IMG/VR virus record: IMGVR_UViG_3300028025_003835
Location: 1 to 23,469 of that record
Source: a virus
Reading direction: 5' to 3' (one strand)
DNA length: 23,469 nucleotides
Within the stretch, counting starts at the first letter, position 1, and the number at the start of each line of letters is the position of its first letter. Under the pieces are notes generated by a model. That model had not been told where the DNA came from, did no database searches, and saw nothing but the letters and a program-made list of their open reading frames with translations. The translations under genes and the position numbers were made by a program. Of this stretch, positions 15,879 through 23,469 are shown piece by piece.

Positions 15879-17498
15879 TTAGAATGATCCACCAGTTACA
15901 GGGTTTCTCATAACGATCTTCAATACTTTAGTAGGATCTTTAACCCATACTGCAGGCATTGTTTGTGTCATGAATACTCTGTAGCCATTGAAGTTGCCAG
16001 AAGACTGGAAACCTTGAGTACGTCCCATGTAATCCATGGTACCGTTCTGATAGAACCATTTCAATTGATTATCCCAAGACAGCTTCAACAAGTAGATGTT
16101 GTCGTTAGTGTTCTCAGTGACATCAAAAATGATGAAGTTGTAAGAAGACAATGGGAAACCGTCAATGATTGGGTTCTCAATGTCATTGGTGTGTACGTTG
16201 TCAAACGCTGGGTTCAACACAAACTTTACGTTAGCCAGGAATGGGATAACATATTGAGTGTATGCAAAACCAAAGTTGAGGTCCATACCTTTACCAGTGA
16301 TGGCTCCGACTTCAGAAGCGTTGATAACAAGTCCGCTGTTGATAGCTTCCTTCTTAATTGCTTCATTCACCAGACGCATACCACCCATACCGGTTTGTAC
16401 GATCAACTGACGCTTAGGATCTGGTCCCTGGAACTCAACCTTACCATTGAAGAAGTTGAAGATCTCAGATTTGAACAGATCAAGATTGAAAGATGCTTTG
16501 TTGTAAATACGCTTGAAAGAGTTATCAAGCTGCTTCCAAAGACCCACAGAAAGGCGGATATCATCTGGACCATCTTGCTTAACCTTTCCACCCTGTCCCC
16601 ACATGAGGTAGGTTTCAATGTCATTGGCAATCTTAGTCAGGTGAGCTGCTTCCAAAGTGGTCAAGAACGTACGAGACAATTGACCAGACTGGTAAGCTTT
16701 CTTTACGTAGTCTTTACCCATCTTTTCGGCCATGCCTTCCAGAGAGTTTACAGCAGGATCAACGCTCTTGTCAAAGTTTCTCCACATCTCAATTACAGGA
16801 ACAGTACCATCGGCTTTCATTCCACCTTTCAACATGAGGTCAGCACGTGAGCTGATGCTGTAGTGAACGTGAGCTTCAGCACCTCCAACGTAGTTGTAGA
16901 ATTCGCGGAAACCTGCAGAAACGTTACCAAGATCAGAGAATTTCTCTCCGTATTCCCCACGGGCAGAACCCTTACGGAACATCTTGGTACCTTGGCGAAC
17001 GTATTTGTTCTCAAGGAATTTAGTAGAGTCGTTGTTAACGAGCTGTACAGTGTAGATGAAACCGTCACCAGCAGGGATGATGTCATCCGCAGTGATGTAA
17101 AGTTCCACACCATTGTACTTGTCATAAGTGATGATATCACCATGACCAAAAGAACGCTTGTTTACCTTGATCTTGAATGACTGACCGTCAACACCTTTTG
17201 TAGCGTTGGCAGACTCAATGTCTTCAACGATGTAAGGCAGATCTTGGGCAACAGGCACTTGCCATTTGTACTCACCACGGCTGTTATCTACGGAGATAAC
17301 ATTCTTTCCGCCAAAAGAAGACATTTGGTAAAGAGGCATTTCTACCTTTTGTGCCATTGCCCATAGGTCAACTGGTCCCAGGTCTGTGGGTTCAGCTGAT
17401 TTCAGCAGGTTAGAGAGGTGGTAAGAATCTACGTGTGAGCTAGTTTGATAGCTTGTATCCCGTAGAAAGATACCATTGTTAAGAACTGGAGTTGCCAT
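15879..17498 (-). CDS. Probable major capsid protein, 539 aa
   Basis: This is the best candidate for the HK97-fold major capsid protein. It lies directly after portal and scaffold-like genes, is of suitable size, and has a soluble mixed alpha/beta sequence with no membrane segment. An N-terminal arm ('RDTSYQTSSHVDSYHLSNLL') is followed by 'VDLWAMAQKVEMPLYQMSSF' and a beta region near 80-180. A helical stretch with 'NSLEGMAEKMGKDYVKKAYQ' lies near 250. 'LIVQTGMGGMRLVNEAIKKE' and the final 'MPAVWVKDPTKVLKIVMRNP' fit a spine and A-domain. It has a special leader (see 17511-17529) and a hairpin right after its stop, both expected for an abundant product. The fold is inferred; sequence alone does not prove it. 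Confidence 0.8.
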   Translation of the reverse strand: MATPVLNNGIFLRDTSYQTSSHVDSYHLSNLLKSAEPTDLGPVDLWAMAQKVEMPLYQMSSFGGKNVISVDNSRGEYKWQVPVAQDLPYIVEDIESANATKGVDGQSFKIKVNKRSFGHGDIITYDKYNGVELYITADDIIPAGDGFIYTVQLVNNDSTKFLENKYVRQGTKMFRKGSARGEYGEKFSDLGNVSAGFREFYNYVGGAEAHVHYSISSRADLMLKGGMKADGTVPVIEMWRNFDKSVDPAVNSLEGMAEKMGKDYVKKAYQSGQLSRTFLTTLEAAHLTKIANDIETYLMWGQGGKVKQDGPDDIRLSVGLWKQLDNSFKRIYNKASFNLDLFKSEIFNFFNGKVEFQGPDPKRQLIVQTGMGGMRLVNEAIKKEAINSGLVINASEVGAITGKGMDLNFGFAYTQYVIPFLANVKFVLNPAFDNVHTNDIENPIIDGFPLSSYNFIIFDVTENTNDNIYLLKLSWDNQLKWFYQNGTMDYMGRTQGFQSSGNFNGYRVFMTQTMPAVWVKDPTKVLKIVMRNPVTGGSF

Positions 17499-17505
17499 AG
17501 GGCAT

Positions 17506-17529
17506 CGGATTTAAGGGGTTATTAAAATG
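17506..17529 (-). promoter_or_regulatory. Conserved leader motif before the capsid gene
   Basis: The minus-strand leader reads TTTTAATAACCCCTTAAATC and ends 7 bases before the ATG. Its core ATAACCCCTTAA is also present before the 502-aa gene at nearly the same spacing. In other respects the leader lacks a Shine-Dalgarno sequence. It may be a translation enhancer for abundant virion proteins or a promoter part. Confidence 0.5.
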
Positions 17530-17535
17530 AATAAG

Positions 17536-18792
17536 TTATCTCTTGAATATGTTGGCCGGTCTGGTAAGCTTACGCGACCTGGTCTCTTCTTCTTCCTGGA
17601 ATGTGTTGGTGGTTTTACGGGACTGCTCAGTTTTAAGCTGGCGTACCGTTTGTTCTACTGCCGCATTCTTGCCGGCTTTTGTAAGTTGTGAGCGGTATGT
17701 GTCCGGATCACTGAGCAACCAGAGAGCTTCAGCAATAAGTGAGTAGTTGGGTTCAACAAACTGGTATTTCTCTAACAGGTGTCCAAGCAAGTTGGTAGGT
17801 CTTCCACTGATAGATGGATACTGAGGCTGTGTAAGACCGCTGTAAAGTTGAGCCTGGGTTTTCTTGTCCAGTTTCAGACCATTGATCTCAGCAGGACGAA
17901 GGGCTTCAAATACATTTTGCATGTATGCCTGGGCAGCTTGTTCCTGTTGTTGCTTACGGCCTTCCTGTTCTGCCAGTTGAGATTGAACAATCTCTTCCTG
18001 CATCATGTCAAGCTTTGGCTTAAACTGCTTGGCTTTCTTTTCCAGTACACCAAGGTCTTTCCAGGTGGTCAGCTCTTCTTCAATCTCTTCCGTAGTACCA
18101 AACTGTGTAGCTTGTAAATACTGGCGGATGATGCTTTCCTGGTCTCCTTCTTGTGTTGGGTCCATTTCCCTCACTTGCTCTACCTGAGCCAGTGCCTGGA
18201 AGAGTCCTTTTAGATCCTGGCCACCATCAGCTACATATTTAGCAGCATACTGCAGTTCATCAGGAAGGGATTCAAAAAACTCTTGCGGAGTCTTGGCAGC
18301 TACCTCCTGTTTCATGTTATCTACATTGGCTTGCCAGAGCTCATCTATATCTTTTTCTCCAAGGGTACCGAGGTAATCCTCCAGAGATTGTTTACTTTCA
18401 TCAAAGTCATCAAAGGCAAACATTTCCTTTGACTCAATACGCTTCTTTAGAAACTCCACCAGTCCGGACTTTTCTGTTTTAGGTCGTCCACCTTTAGACT
18501 TCTTGTCGTCAGTCTGGTCTTCATTCTCCAGGTCGTTAACAAGCTCATCCATTGTTTCACGGGAAACGGGCCCTTTAGAGTCTTCATTAGGCTTAGCAGG
18601 ATCTGCATCTTCTTTATCATCATCGTCGTCTAAAAAAGAAAGATCAGGAGCCTTGGACGAAAAGATGTTGGGCTTGGTCTCAGCAGGTTTATCCGGAGTG
18701 ACGATGCTATCTGCACCGGGGGCTCCTAACCAGCTGTCAATATCAAGGTCTACTTGTTGTACAGATGTCTGTACGGAGGTTGAGGTTTCCAT
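17536..18792 (-). CDS. Scaffold-like capsid assembly protein, 418 aa
   Basis: The gene lies between portal and capsid, the classic scaffold position. The N-terminal 120 residues are disordered and very acidic ('SFLDDDDDKEDADPAKPNED' near 52-71), ending in a basic patch ('KKSKGGRPKTEKSGL'). The middle is helical and charged, with a Gln/Glu-rich coiled coil around 'MQEEIVQSQLAEQEGRKQQQ' (about 265-295). The C-terminus is again basic ('TRSRKLTRPANIFKR'), as in scaffolds that contact the capsid shell. No protease catalytic motif is visible. The gene is preceded by a 127-base gap holding an inverted repeat, and is followed after 37 bases by the capsid gene. Scaffold is inferred from position and composition. 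Confidence 0.7.
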   Translation of the reverse strand: METSTSVQTSVQQVDLDIDSWLGAPGADSIVTPDKPAETKPNIFSSKAPDLSFLDDDDDKEDADPAKPNEDSKGPVSRETMDELVNDLENEDQTDDKKSKGGRPKTEKSGLVEFLKKRIESKEMFAFDDFDESKQSLEDYLGTLGEKDIDELWQANVDNMKQEVAAKTPQEFFESLPDELQYAAKYVADGGQDLKGLFQALAQVEQVREMDPTQEGDQESIIRQYLQATQFGTTEEIEEELTTWKDLGVLEKKAKQFKPKLDMMQEEIVQSQLAEQEGRKQQQEQAAQAYMQNVFEALRPAEINGLKLDKKTQAQLYSGLTQPQYPSISGRPTNLLGHLLEKYQFVEPNYSLIAEALWLLSDPDTYRSQLTKAGKNAAVEQTVRQLKTEQSRKTTNTFQEEEETRSRKLTRPANIFKR

Positions 18793-18820
18793 AGGTTATG
18801 TTGGGTTTTTTTATGATGGA

Positions 18821-18875
18821 GTTCTACAATAAGAATATACAACTTTAAACCTTAAGAATTTACGTTGTGTAGAAC
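18821..18875 (-). promoter_or_regulatory. Inverted repeat in the portal-scaffold gap
   Basis: The 127-base gap between portal and scaffold genes has no open frame. It contains perfect 8-base arms GTTCTACA (18868-18875 on the minus strand) and TGTAGAAC (18821-18828), 39 bases apart, with a CAAC/GTTG pair continuing inward. The enclosed sequence is A/T-rich and includes a CTTAAG palindrome. It could be an operator or promoter region for the scaffold-capsid unit, or an RNA stem 28 bases before the start codon. No clear promoter consensus is seen. Confidence 0.45.
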
Positions 18876-18919
18876 TTGGAGAGCTGAATAGTGGATAATA
18901 GAGCTATAACTAAGGAGTC

Positions 18920-21667
18920 TTACTTGGATTTCTTAGAAGAATTTGGTACGTCATACTTGTTTTTGTTCTCCTGGGCTACCTGCAGCTGTTTTTCAGCAAT
19001 CTCCCTTTGGGTTTGGAGCTTTTCCCTATCTATCTGGATCTTTTGGGTACCTATCTCTTTCTTAGTAAGTTCACTTTCCCTTTTCAGGTTCATCTGGTCC
19101 TGGTAGCGTTGCTCGTCACGGATCTTTTCCAGGGCATCCATGTAGTCTGACTGCTGATTTTGGTTGATGTCAACCGCAGAGCCGTAGCCTGCAGCCCGGA
19201 TCTCAGCCACGGTGATGTCCTTTTGGATCATCTTGTCGTCACGATCTCCCTGGGCTTGTATCTCCATAGCCCTTTGTTTTTCCTGGGCAGCAATCATTTC
19301 CTGCTGCATTTGCTGTTGTTGCTGCATCTCAGCTTCTTTCTGGGCCATGGTCTTTTGCTCTGCCTGTTTCAGTACACTGGTAAGCTCGGCTATAGACTCA
19401 CTCTTGATAATGTTACCCAGATCATAAATAGAAGCACCTGCTGTATTGTTAGACAGGGCCAGCTGCTTAAGCTGTTCCATCACTGACCTTGAATTGGTCT
19501 TGGTGGTGCAGAATATATTGAGGTCACGCAGCAATAGATCAGTACCGTTCATTTGGAAGTTTACCTTCTCATGGCCTGTAGTGATATACTGAAGGCGTAC
19601 TGAAGGTTTTCTGGAGTGGTAATACTGGGCCAGGTCGGTACGCATCTGGTGCACCCGTGGCATCAGGTTGTCAGAGTGCTGAATAAAGTATTGCTCAGTC
19701 TGGGCGTACGAAGCATTCATGGCTTGCTGTACACCAGTAGCTGTTTCCTGAGCAATCATCTGACCCATGCGTTGCGGGTTCAGACCAATCACCTCAAATG
19801 CCTGGTTCTTAAAATACGTAGCCAGCTGAATGCGTGAAAGCAAACGATTGGTCTGCTCCAGATTCAGTACCTGGTAGTGCTGAAAGCTCAAGGCATTTTC
19901 AGTGTTGGTGATCGTGGTATCCAGTGGCAGCATCTGGAAGTTCTTCATAGCCACATAGGCATTGGCCAGGTTATTTTTACCCCAGTCTTCTCCCATGGAG
20001 TGACGTGGTAAAGCGTTCTGGTCCAGCAGAATCACTGTACCCAGTTCATCCACCAGGATGTCAGCGATCTGATTGTTCACGATGTTGTAGCCTATCTGGT
20101 ATGGCTTCATCAGGTCAACCAGTGAAATACTGCGGGTGTTTCTGTCACCGAATACAGCACCTTCCACCGGAAGCTTGCAACCATAGAGTGTTGAATCTCC
20201 TTTAAACTGGAATGGGATACGTCCGGGTTTTCCACCGTTGAGGCCCAAATAGATGGGATTGATACCACCCGGGTTGTTCTGGCCCCAGAATGCAGGACGG
20301 TTAGGTCCAATCTTAATACCACCCCAGGTCTCGTTGATCCAGATCCAGTCAATATGTTCTCCAAAGACTAAGTTTTCTTTGGACTTTTGTTTATAAACAA
20401 CCGTATTGTACATAGGCTTATCGGTCACCTTGTACTCTTCGGATATAATGTCTTGAATGATTTCACCTTCTTCTGTAATCTTGGTCAGGTGACCCACTTT
20501 ACGCTGACTTTTCCAGTAGATCTGGGATACACGAAGCAGGTTGGTTTTACCAAAGTCTACGGTGTCCTCAGAATCACCCAGGATCCATTCTACAATGTCA
20601 CCCGTACCAAACTTGGTATCATACAAACTTGTAAACTGACGATATGCCAAAGAAGGCATTTCTGTATTCCACTCGTGTGAGCGGGTAGCGTCATAGTAGG
20701 ATCCGTCATTTTGGTATCCTTGTACAGCGTAACCGGCAGAACGTACAGGATAGATGGCTTCTAACGCCTCTAACTGTTCCTGGTTCATCATCCAGCCAAA
20801 CTTGTCAATCACGTCAGAGACACTCAGCAGGTCAATTTTACCTACCCAGTTACCCTGGGAAATATACCTGGAATCAGGACTTTTAGAATAAAAAGTAAGT
20901 AGCGGGTTCCACAGCTCCAGCTCATAATCGTCTTCTCCCATCTGGAAATGCCAGAACTCACGGTCTGCAATCAGCATGTCCCTGAAGGCACGCTCTTCCA
21001 GTTCCTGCATCTTAAAGCGTTCCTCATCTACCAGCATTTGGTGAGAGGCCCACTGCTCAATCATGGACCGATAGTTGGTCCTGAAGAAAGCTTCTATTTC
21101 AGGCAGTTTTTTTAAAGCATCAGGAGCCGTGGCTTGTTGAGCTTCTTCACTGTCCATTTCCACACCCATGGTTACCATCTGGTTCTGGATCTTAACCTGG
21201 GCTTCCTGTAAAAGCACGTCTTCGATCATCTGGCGTTTTTCCTCCAGCATTTCATTGTAGGAAATATCGTCTACCGCTTTAAACATGATCCGGCTGGAAC
21301 GCTTGGAAAACTCGTTACACAGTACATTTACGACATTGGGAATAATGGGATAGAACTTCAGTTCCAGGGCTGACTGATCTTCTTTAGTCAAAGTGTCAAT
21401 CAGATCTGCCATCTCGTTGTTCTCTTCTACGATGTAGTCAGCCTTATCAATAATACCCTTGGCCAGTTTGTAGTTCTTCATCAACCTGCGGGCGTTGCGA
21501 CGCAGTTGTTTCATGCCCTGGAATTCGAGCCAGTCCAGGTTCCAGGCACGCCACTCATCATCCTTATCCTTTCCAGGCAGGAATTGAATGGGTTGCGTGA
21601 GAGTACCCATCTTGTTGTACTCCACTTTTTTCCCGGCTTTTAAGTCAAGGGCATTATATATCTGCAT
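18920..21667 (-). CDS. Portal protein, 915 aa
   Basis: This is the dodecameric portal through which DNA is packaged. The N-terminal region has 'LRRNARRLMKNYKLAKGIID' near residues 55-75 and 'KFYPIIPNVVNVLCNEFSKR' near 104-123. That is the conserved opening of large portals of the T4/crAss-like style ('Y.....G..D' then 'PI..P.VN.L..E..KR'). The clip/wing region is long, with 'RSHEWNTEMPSLAYRQF' and 'GLNGGKPGRIPFQFKGDSTL'. A long helical stem follows ('ENALSFQHYQVLNLEQTNRL'). The last 150 residues are a Gln/Glu/Lys-rich coiled coil ('EMQQQQQMQQEMIAAQEKQR'), probably the barrel or an extension into the head. At 915 aa it is larger than many portals. It starts 5 bases after the stop of the 103-aa gene. 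Confidence 0.85.
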   Translation of the reverse strand: MQIYNALDLKAGKKVEYNKMGTLTQPIQFLPGKDKDDEWRAWNLDWLEFQGMKQLRRNARRLMKNYKLAKGIIDKADYIVEENNEMADLIDTLTKEDQSALELKFYPIIPNVVNVLCNEFSKRSSRIMFKAVDDISYNEMLEEKRQMIEDVLLQEAQVKIQNQMVTMGVEMDSEEAQQATAPDALKKLPEIEAFFRTNYRSMIEQWASHQMLVDEERFKMQELEERAFRDMLIADREFWHFQMGEDDYELELWNPLLTFYSKSPDSRYISQGNWVGKIDLLSVSDVIDKFGWMMNQEQLEALEAIYPVRSAGYAVQGYQNDGSYYDATRSHEWNTEMPSLAYRQFTSLYDTKFGTGDIVEWILGDSEDTVDFGKTNLLRVSQIYWKSQRKVGHLTKITEEGEIIQDIISEEYKVTDKPMYNTVVYKQKSKENLVFGEHIDWIWINETWGGIKIGPNRPAFWGQNNPGGINPIYLGLNGGKPGRIPFQFKGDSTLYGCKLPVEGAVFGDRNTRSISLVDLMKPYQIGYNIVNNQIADILVDELGTVILLDQNALPRHSMGEDWGKNNLANAYVAMKNFQMLPLDTTITNTENALSFQHYQVLNLEQTNRLLSRIQLATYFKNQAFEVIGLNPQRMGQMIAQETATGVQQAMNASYAQTEQYFIQHSDNLMPRVHQMRTDLAQYYHSRKPSVRLQYITTGHEKVNFQMNGTDLLLRDLNIFCTTKTNSRSVMEQLKQLALSNNTAGASIYDLGNIIKSESIAELTSVLKQAEQKTMAQKEAEMQQQQQMQQEMIAAQEKQRAMEIQAQGDRDDKMIQKDITVAEIRAAGYGSAVDINQNQQSDYMDALEKIRDEQRYQDQMNLKRESELTKKEIGTQKIQIDREKLQTQREIAEKQLQVAQENKNKYDVPNSSKKSK

Positions 21668-21672
21668 GATCT

Positions 21673-21984
21673 TTAGTTATTTAGGTCAGCAGTTGGTGTG
21701 CTGGGGGTATTTAGAAAAGCGGTGGTAGTTGTAGAACCTAGATTAGAAGTAGAAAGTGTAATTGTTCCAGAGCCTGTCCCGGAGGCCATGAAGGGAAAAG
21801 TGCCATGGTAAGGTGCAATCCAGGTTGATCCAGGGGTAATGCCGGGATTGACGACTGTAGGCGTTGATTCTATAACCTCTTCTTCCTGTAACAAAAGCAG
21901 GGCTTCTTCCAGGGTGAGGGAACTTTCTTTGACCAGGCGGCTGAGGATAGTCACCTTTTGGGTGTGCAGGGTAGGAGTTTCCAT
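21673..21984 (-). CDS. Small protein between terminase and portal, 103 aa
   Basis: Its family is not recognised. The N-terminal 40 residues form one amphipathic, acidic helix pair ('TILSRLVKESSLTLEEALLL' then 'LQEEEVIEST'). The C-terminal 60 residues are Ser/Thr/Gly-rich and beta-like ('PGITPGSTWIAPYHGTFPFM', 'GSGTITLSTSN'). It starts 2 bases after the terminase stop (TAACTATG) and ends 5 bases before the portal ATG, so it is surely translated with them. Position suggests a packaging or head-vertex accessory. It is not an evident terminase small subunit, since no clear DNA-binding domain is seen. The C-terminal part resembles decoration-type or fibre-type sequence. Confidence 0.65.
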   Translation of the reverse strand: METPTLHTQKVTILSRLVKESSLTLEEALLLLQEEEVIESTPTVVNPGITPGSTWIAPYHGTFPFMASGTGSGTITLSTSNLGSTTTTAFLNTPSTPTADLNN

Positions 21985-21986
21985 AG

Positions 21987-23469
21987 TTATCTAAGGTTTT
22001 TAAAGGGATTTCTGGGGGCTTGCATACCTGTAGAACTACCTTTAGAGGACCCCATGTGTCTGAAAGGTCCCCAATTTAATTTACTAAATTTCCGGGAGTT
22101 ATCCAACTTTTTATCTGTAAACTCTACACGTTTAGCATAACCTCTATTAGATTGTTGGACCTTGGCAAAGGCTATCAGGGCACAAAAAGCCACCAACCTA
22201 TCCACGTTAAGTCCGTCCTGGTAGGCCTGCATTTCTTTCAGGAGCATCGGATCGGGTATCCGTTCTACACCATAGGTTGTGTGTACGATCTCTCCATCTG
22301 CCTTAGTCTCATGGTCCAGCTCTTCCTGGGTAAACTGGATGCCGTAGCTCAGGATGTTTCCTTTAAATAGTGTACCCACGTTCTTCCAGCCATATTCCTG
22401 GAAAACGTTTCTGTTGGCACCAATGTCTTTTAGAAACAGGATCATGTCTTTGGGTACCAGGTAACGCTGACGCTTACGGGAAATCATGTATTGTATGAAC
22501 AGAGCTACGTTGTTTTCCACGATGGTCCAGGCATTGTACCATTCTATGAGCAGTTCTAGACGCTCATGCGTTTTGTTAATGTCGTCAAAACGGCCACACC
22601 ATGATGCTACGATCTTATCCTGTTCTATGGTGTTCTCCACTTTGCCGTCCCCGTAGTCTTTGATGACTTCCACCGGGTTCTTGTAGATATAAATGGCACA
22701 AAGTGAATCAGACGTGGTAGTCTTTCCTTCTCCTACAGGATCCACCGAGCCGTAGTACATCCCAAACGTGGCATCCTTAGCAGGGCGTTCATATACACAG
22801 ATTACCCCTTCCTTGTCTTCTGTTTTCTTGGAGATGGGAAACTCCATGATCGGGATCTTACGACTAGGTTTATCTACGATCTTTCCTTCAGCATTTCTAC
22901 TTAGTTCTAAGTATTCTACCGGATATTGCTTGTCTGATATCCGCTGCATTTGTTTAGCCACAAGATGAGGAGGGAAGACACTCACCTTCCTGGTGGCAAA
23001 GGCTTCTTCTATGTTACGGGGCTGCTGGGAAACAGATAGCTGGTAGGCGTCTGGAGCCAGGTCCCTTTTCATTTTAGCAAACTCTATGTCCAGGGCTTCA
23101 AGAGCTTCCTTCACTTTAGAATTACCCCACTCGTCAATGTAGGGCGGCATGCTCCACTGCTCTGGTATAAACAGACCCGTGATACCAATAGTCCCGTCTT
23201 TGTCCACGAGGTTACTTTCTACACCATAAAACCCGTTTTCTTCCGGGTGCATGACGTATTCTTTCATGGGTTCACACTGATCCAGGTCACCCACGGATCC
23301 TGCGGCTATGAACTGGCCGGTGATAATATGACCTGATTTCAGGGCAGGCTTAATGAACCCATACGTGTCGTTCATTTTGGGGGCTATTCCTGCCTCTTCA
23401 TGGAAAAAGTAAGTAACAGGTCCACCGACACCATTAGTAGGGTCCTTTTCAAAGGAATACCCCGCTATG
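21987..23469 (-). CDS. terL: Large terminase subunit, C-terminal part (cut by right edge)
   Basis: The frame is open to the right edge, and the first ATG in the window (23375) is internal. Upstream of it, in frame, is 'GYSFEKDPTNGVGGPVTYFF' and then 'HEEAG', the Walker B/catalytic Glu region of a terminase ATPase. 'TGQFIAAGSVGDLDQCEPMK' is the coupling motif. The nuclease domain shows three acidic sites: 'YYGSVDPVGEGKTTTSDS', 'IVENNVALFIQYMISRK' and 'DGLNVDRLVAFCALIAFAK', as in RuvC-like terminase nucleases. The Walker A motif and N-terminus lie outside the window. The C-terminus is basic ('WGPFRHMGSSKGSSTGMQAP'). It cuts and pumps phage DNA into proheads with the portal. About 493 residues are visible. 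Confidence 0.9.
   Translation of the reverse strand, partial: IAGYSFEKDPTNGVGGPVTYFFHEEAGIAPKMNDTYGFIKPALKSGHIITGQFIAAGSVGDLDQCEPMKEYVMHPEENGFYGVESNLVDKDGTIGITGLFIPEQWSMPPYIDEWGNSKVKEALEALDIEFAKMKRDLAPDAYQLSVSQQPRNIEEAFATRKVSVFPPHLVAKQMQRISDKQYPVEYLELSRNAEGKIVDKPSRKIPIMEFPISKKTEDKEGVICVYERPAKDATFGMYYGSVDPVGEGKTTTSDSLCAIYIYKNPVEVIKDYGDGKVENTIEQDKIVASWCGRFDDINKTHERLELLIEWYNAWTIVENNVALFIQYMISRKRQRYLVPKDMILFLKDIGANRNVFQEYGWKNVGTLFKGNILSYGIQFTQEELDHETKADGEIVHTTYGVERIPDPMLLKEMQAYQDGLNVDRLVAFCALIAFAKVQQSNRGYAKRVEFTDKKLDNSRKFSKLNWGPFRHMGSSKGSSTGMQAPRNPFKNLR

Noticed and set aside
15963-16850. 295-codon open frame on the plus strand inside the capsid gene
   Set aside because: It is antisense to a well-supported capsid gene, its product has no recognisable motif or normal composition, and all neighbours are on the minus strand. 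It is a codon-bias shadow.
21987-23375. Terminase as a complete 462-aa gene starting at 23375
   Set aside because: The frame continues upstream with the HEEAG Walker B region, so that ATG is internal and the gene is cut by the window edge.

Overview
The window is a 23.5 kb, almost fully coding stretch of the virion-structure region of a tailed double-stranded DNA phage. Every gene I can support lies on the minus strand, so transcription runs from the right end to the left end. No integrase, transposase, tRNA, rRNA, CRISPR array or host metabolic gene is visible. The host is probably a member of the Bacteroidota. The starts lack a Shine-Dalgarno sequence and sit behind A/T-rich, TAA-containing leaders. 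The tail proteins are built from the 'GTVTSVS..' type beta repeats common in phages of that phylum. The portal ('PIIPNVVNVL' block after an N-terminal 'NYKLAKGIIDK' segment) and the neck protein recall large crAss-like and related Bacteroidota phages. That affiliation is from memory of the families and is not proven here.

In transcription order, the packaging and head module comes first. It holds the large terminase (21987 to beyond the right edge, N-terminus missing), a 103-aa protein of unknown role, a 915-aa portal, a 418-aa acidic scaffold-like protein and a 539-aa probable major capsid protein. The capsid gene is followed by a terminator-like hairpin and about 200 bases of non-coding, strongly self-complementary sequence. 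The neck and second structural module follows: a 75-aa protein, a 338-aa protein, a 233-aa neck/ring-type protein, a 138-aa Dps/ferritin-like protein and a 502-aa probable major virion protein. This module ends in a strong intrinsic terminator.

The adhesion module fills the left half. It contains a conserved 181-aa phage protein, a 46-aa zinc-ribbon protein, a 207-aa fibre-associated protein, a 1511-aa repetitive tail fibre, a 582-aa lectin-like structural protein, a 66-aa protein, a 247-aa beta-rich protein, two tandem paralogues (96 and 102 aa), a 615-aa tail fibre, and a further tail protein cut by the left edge. Several genes are joined by TAA-NN-ATG or TAATG junctions, which suggests translational coupling.

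Four points deserve most attention. First, two long repeats in the giant fibre have near-identical protein but heavily changed synonymous codons. Second, there is a structured non-coding block after the capsid gene. Third, the two putative abundant virion genes share a near-identical leader and each is the last gene before a terminator. Fourth, two small or unexpected genes sit in the structural cassette: the 46-aa zinc ribbon and the Dps/ferritin-like protein.
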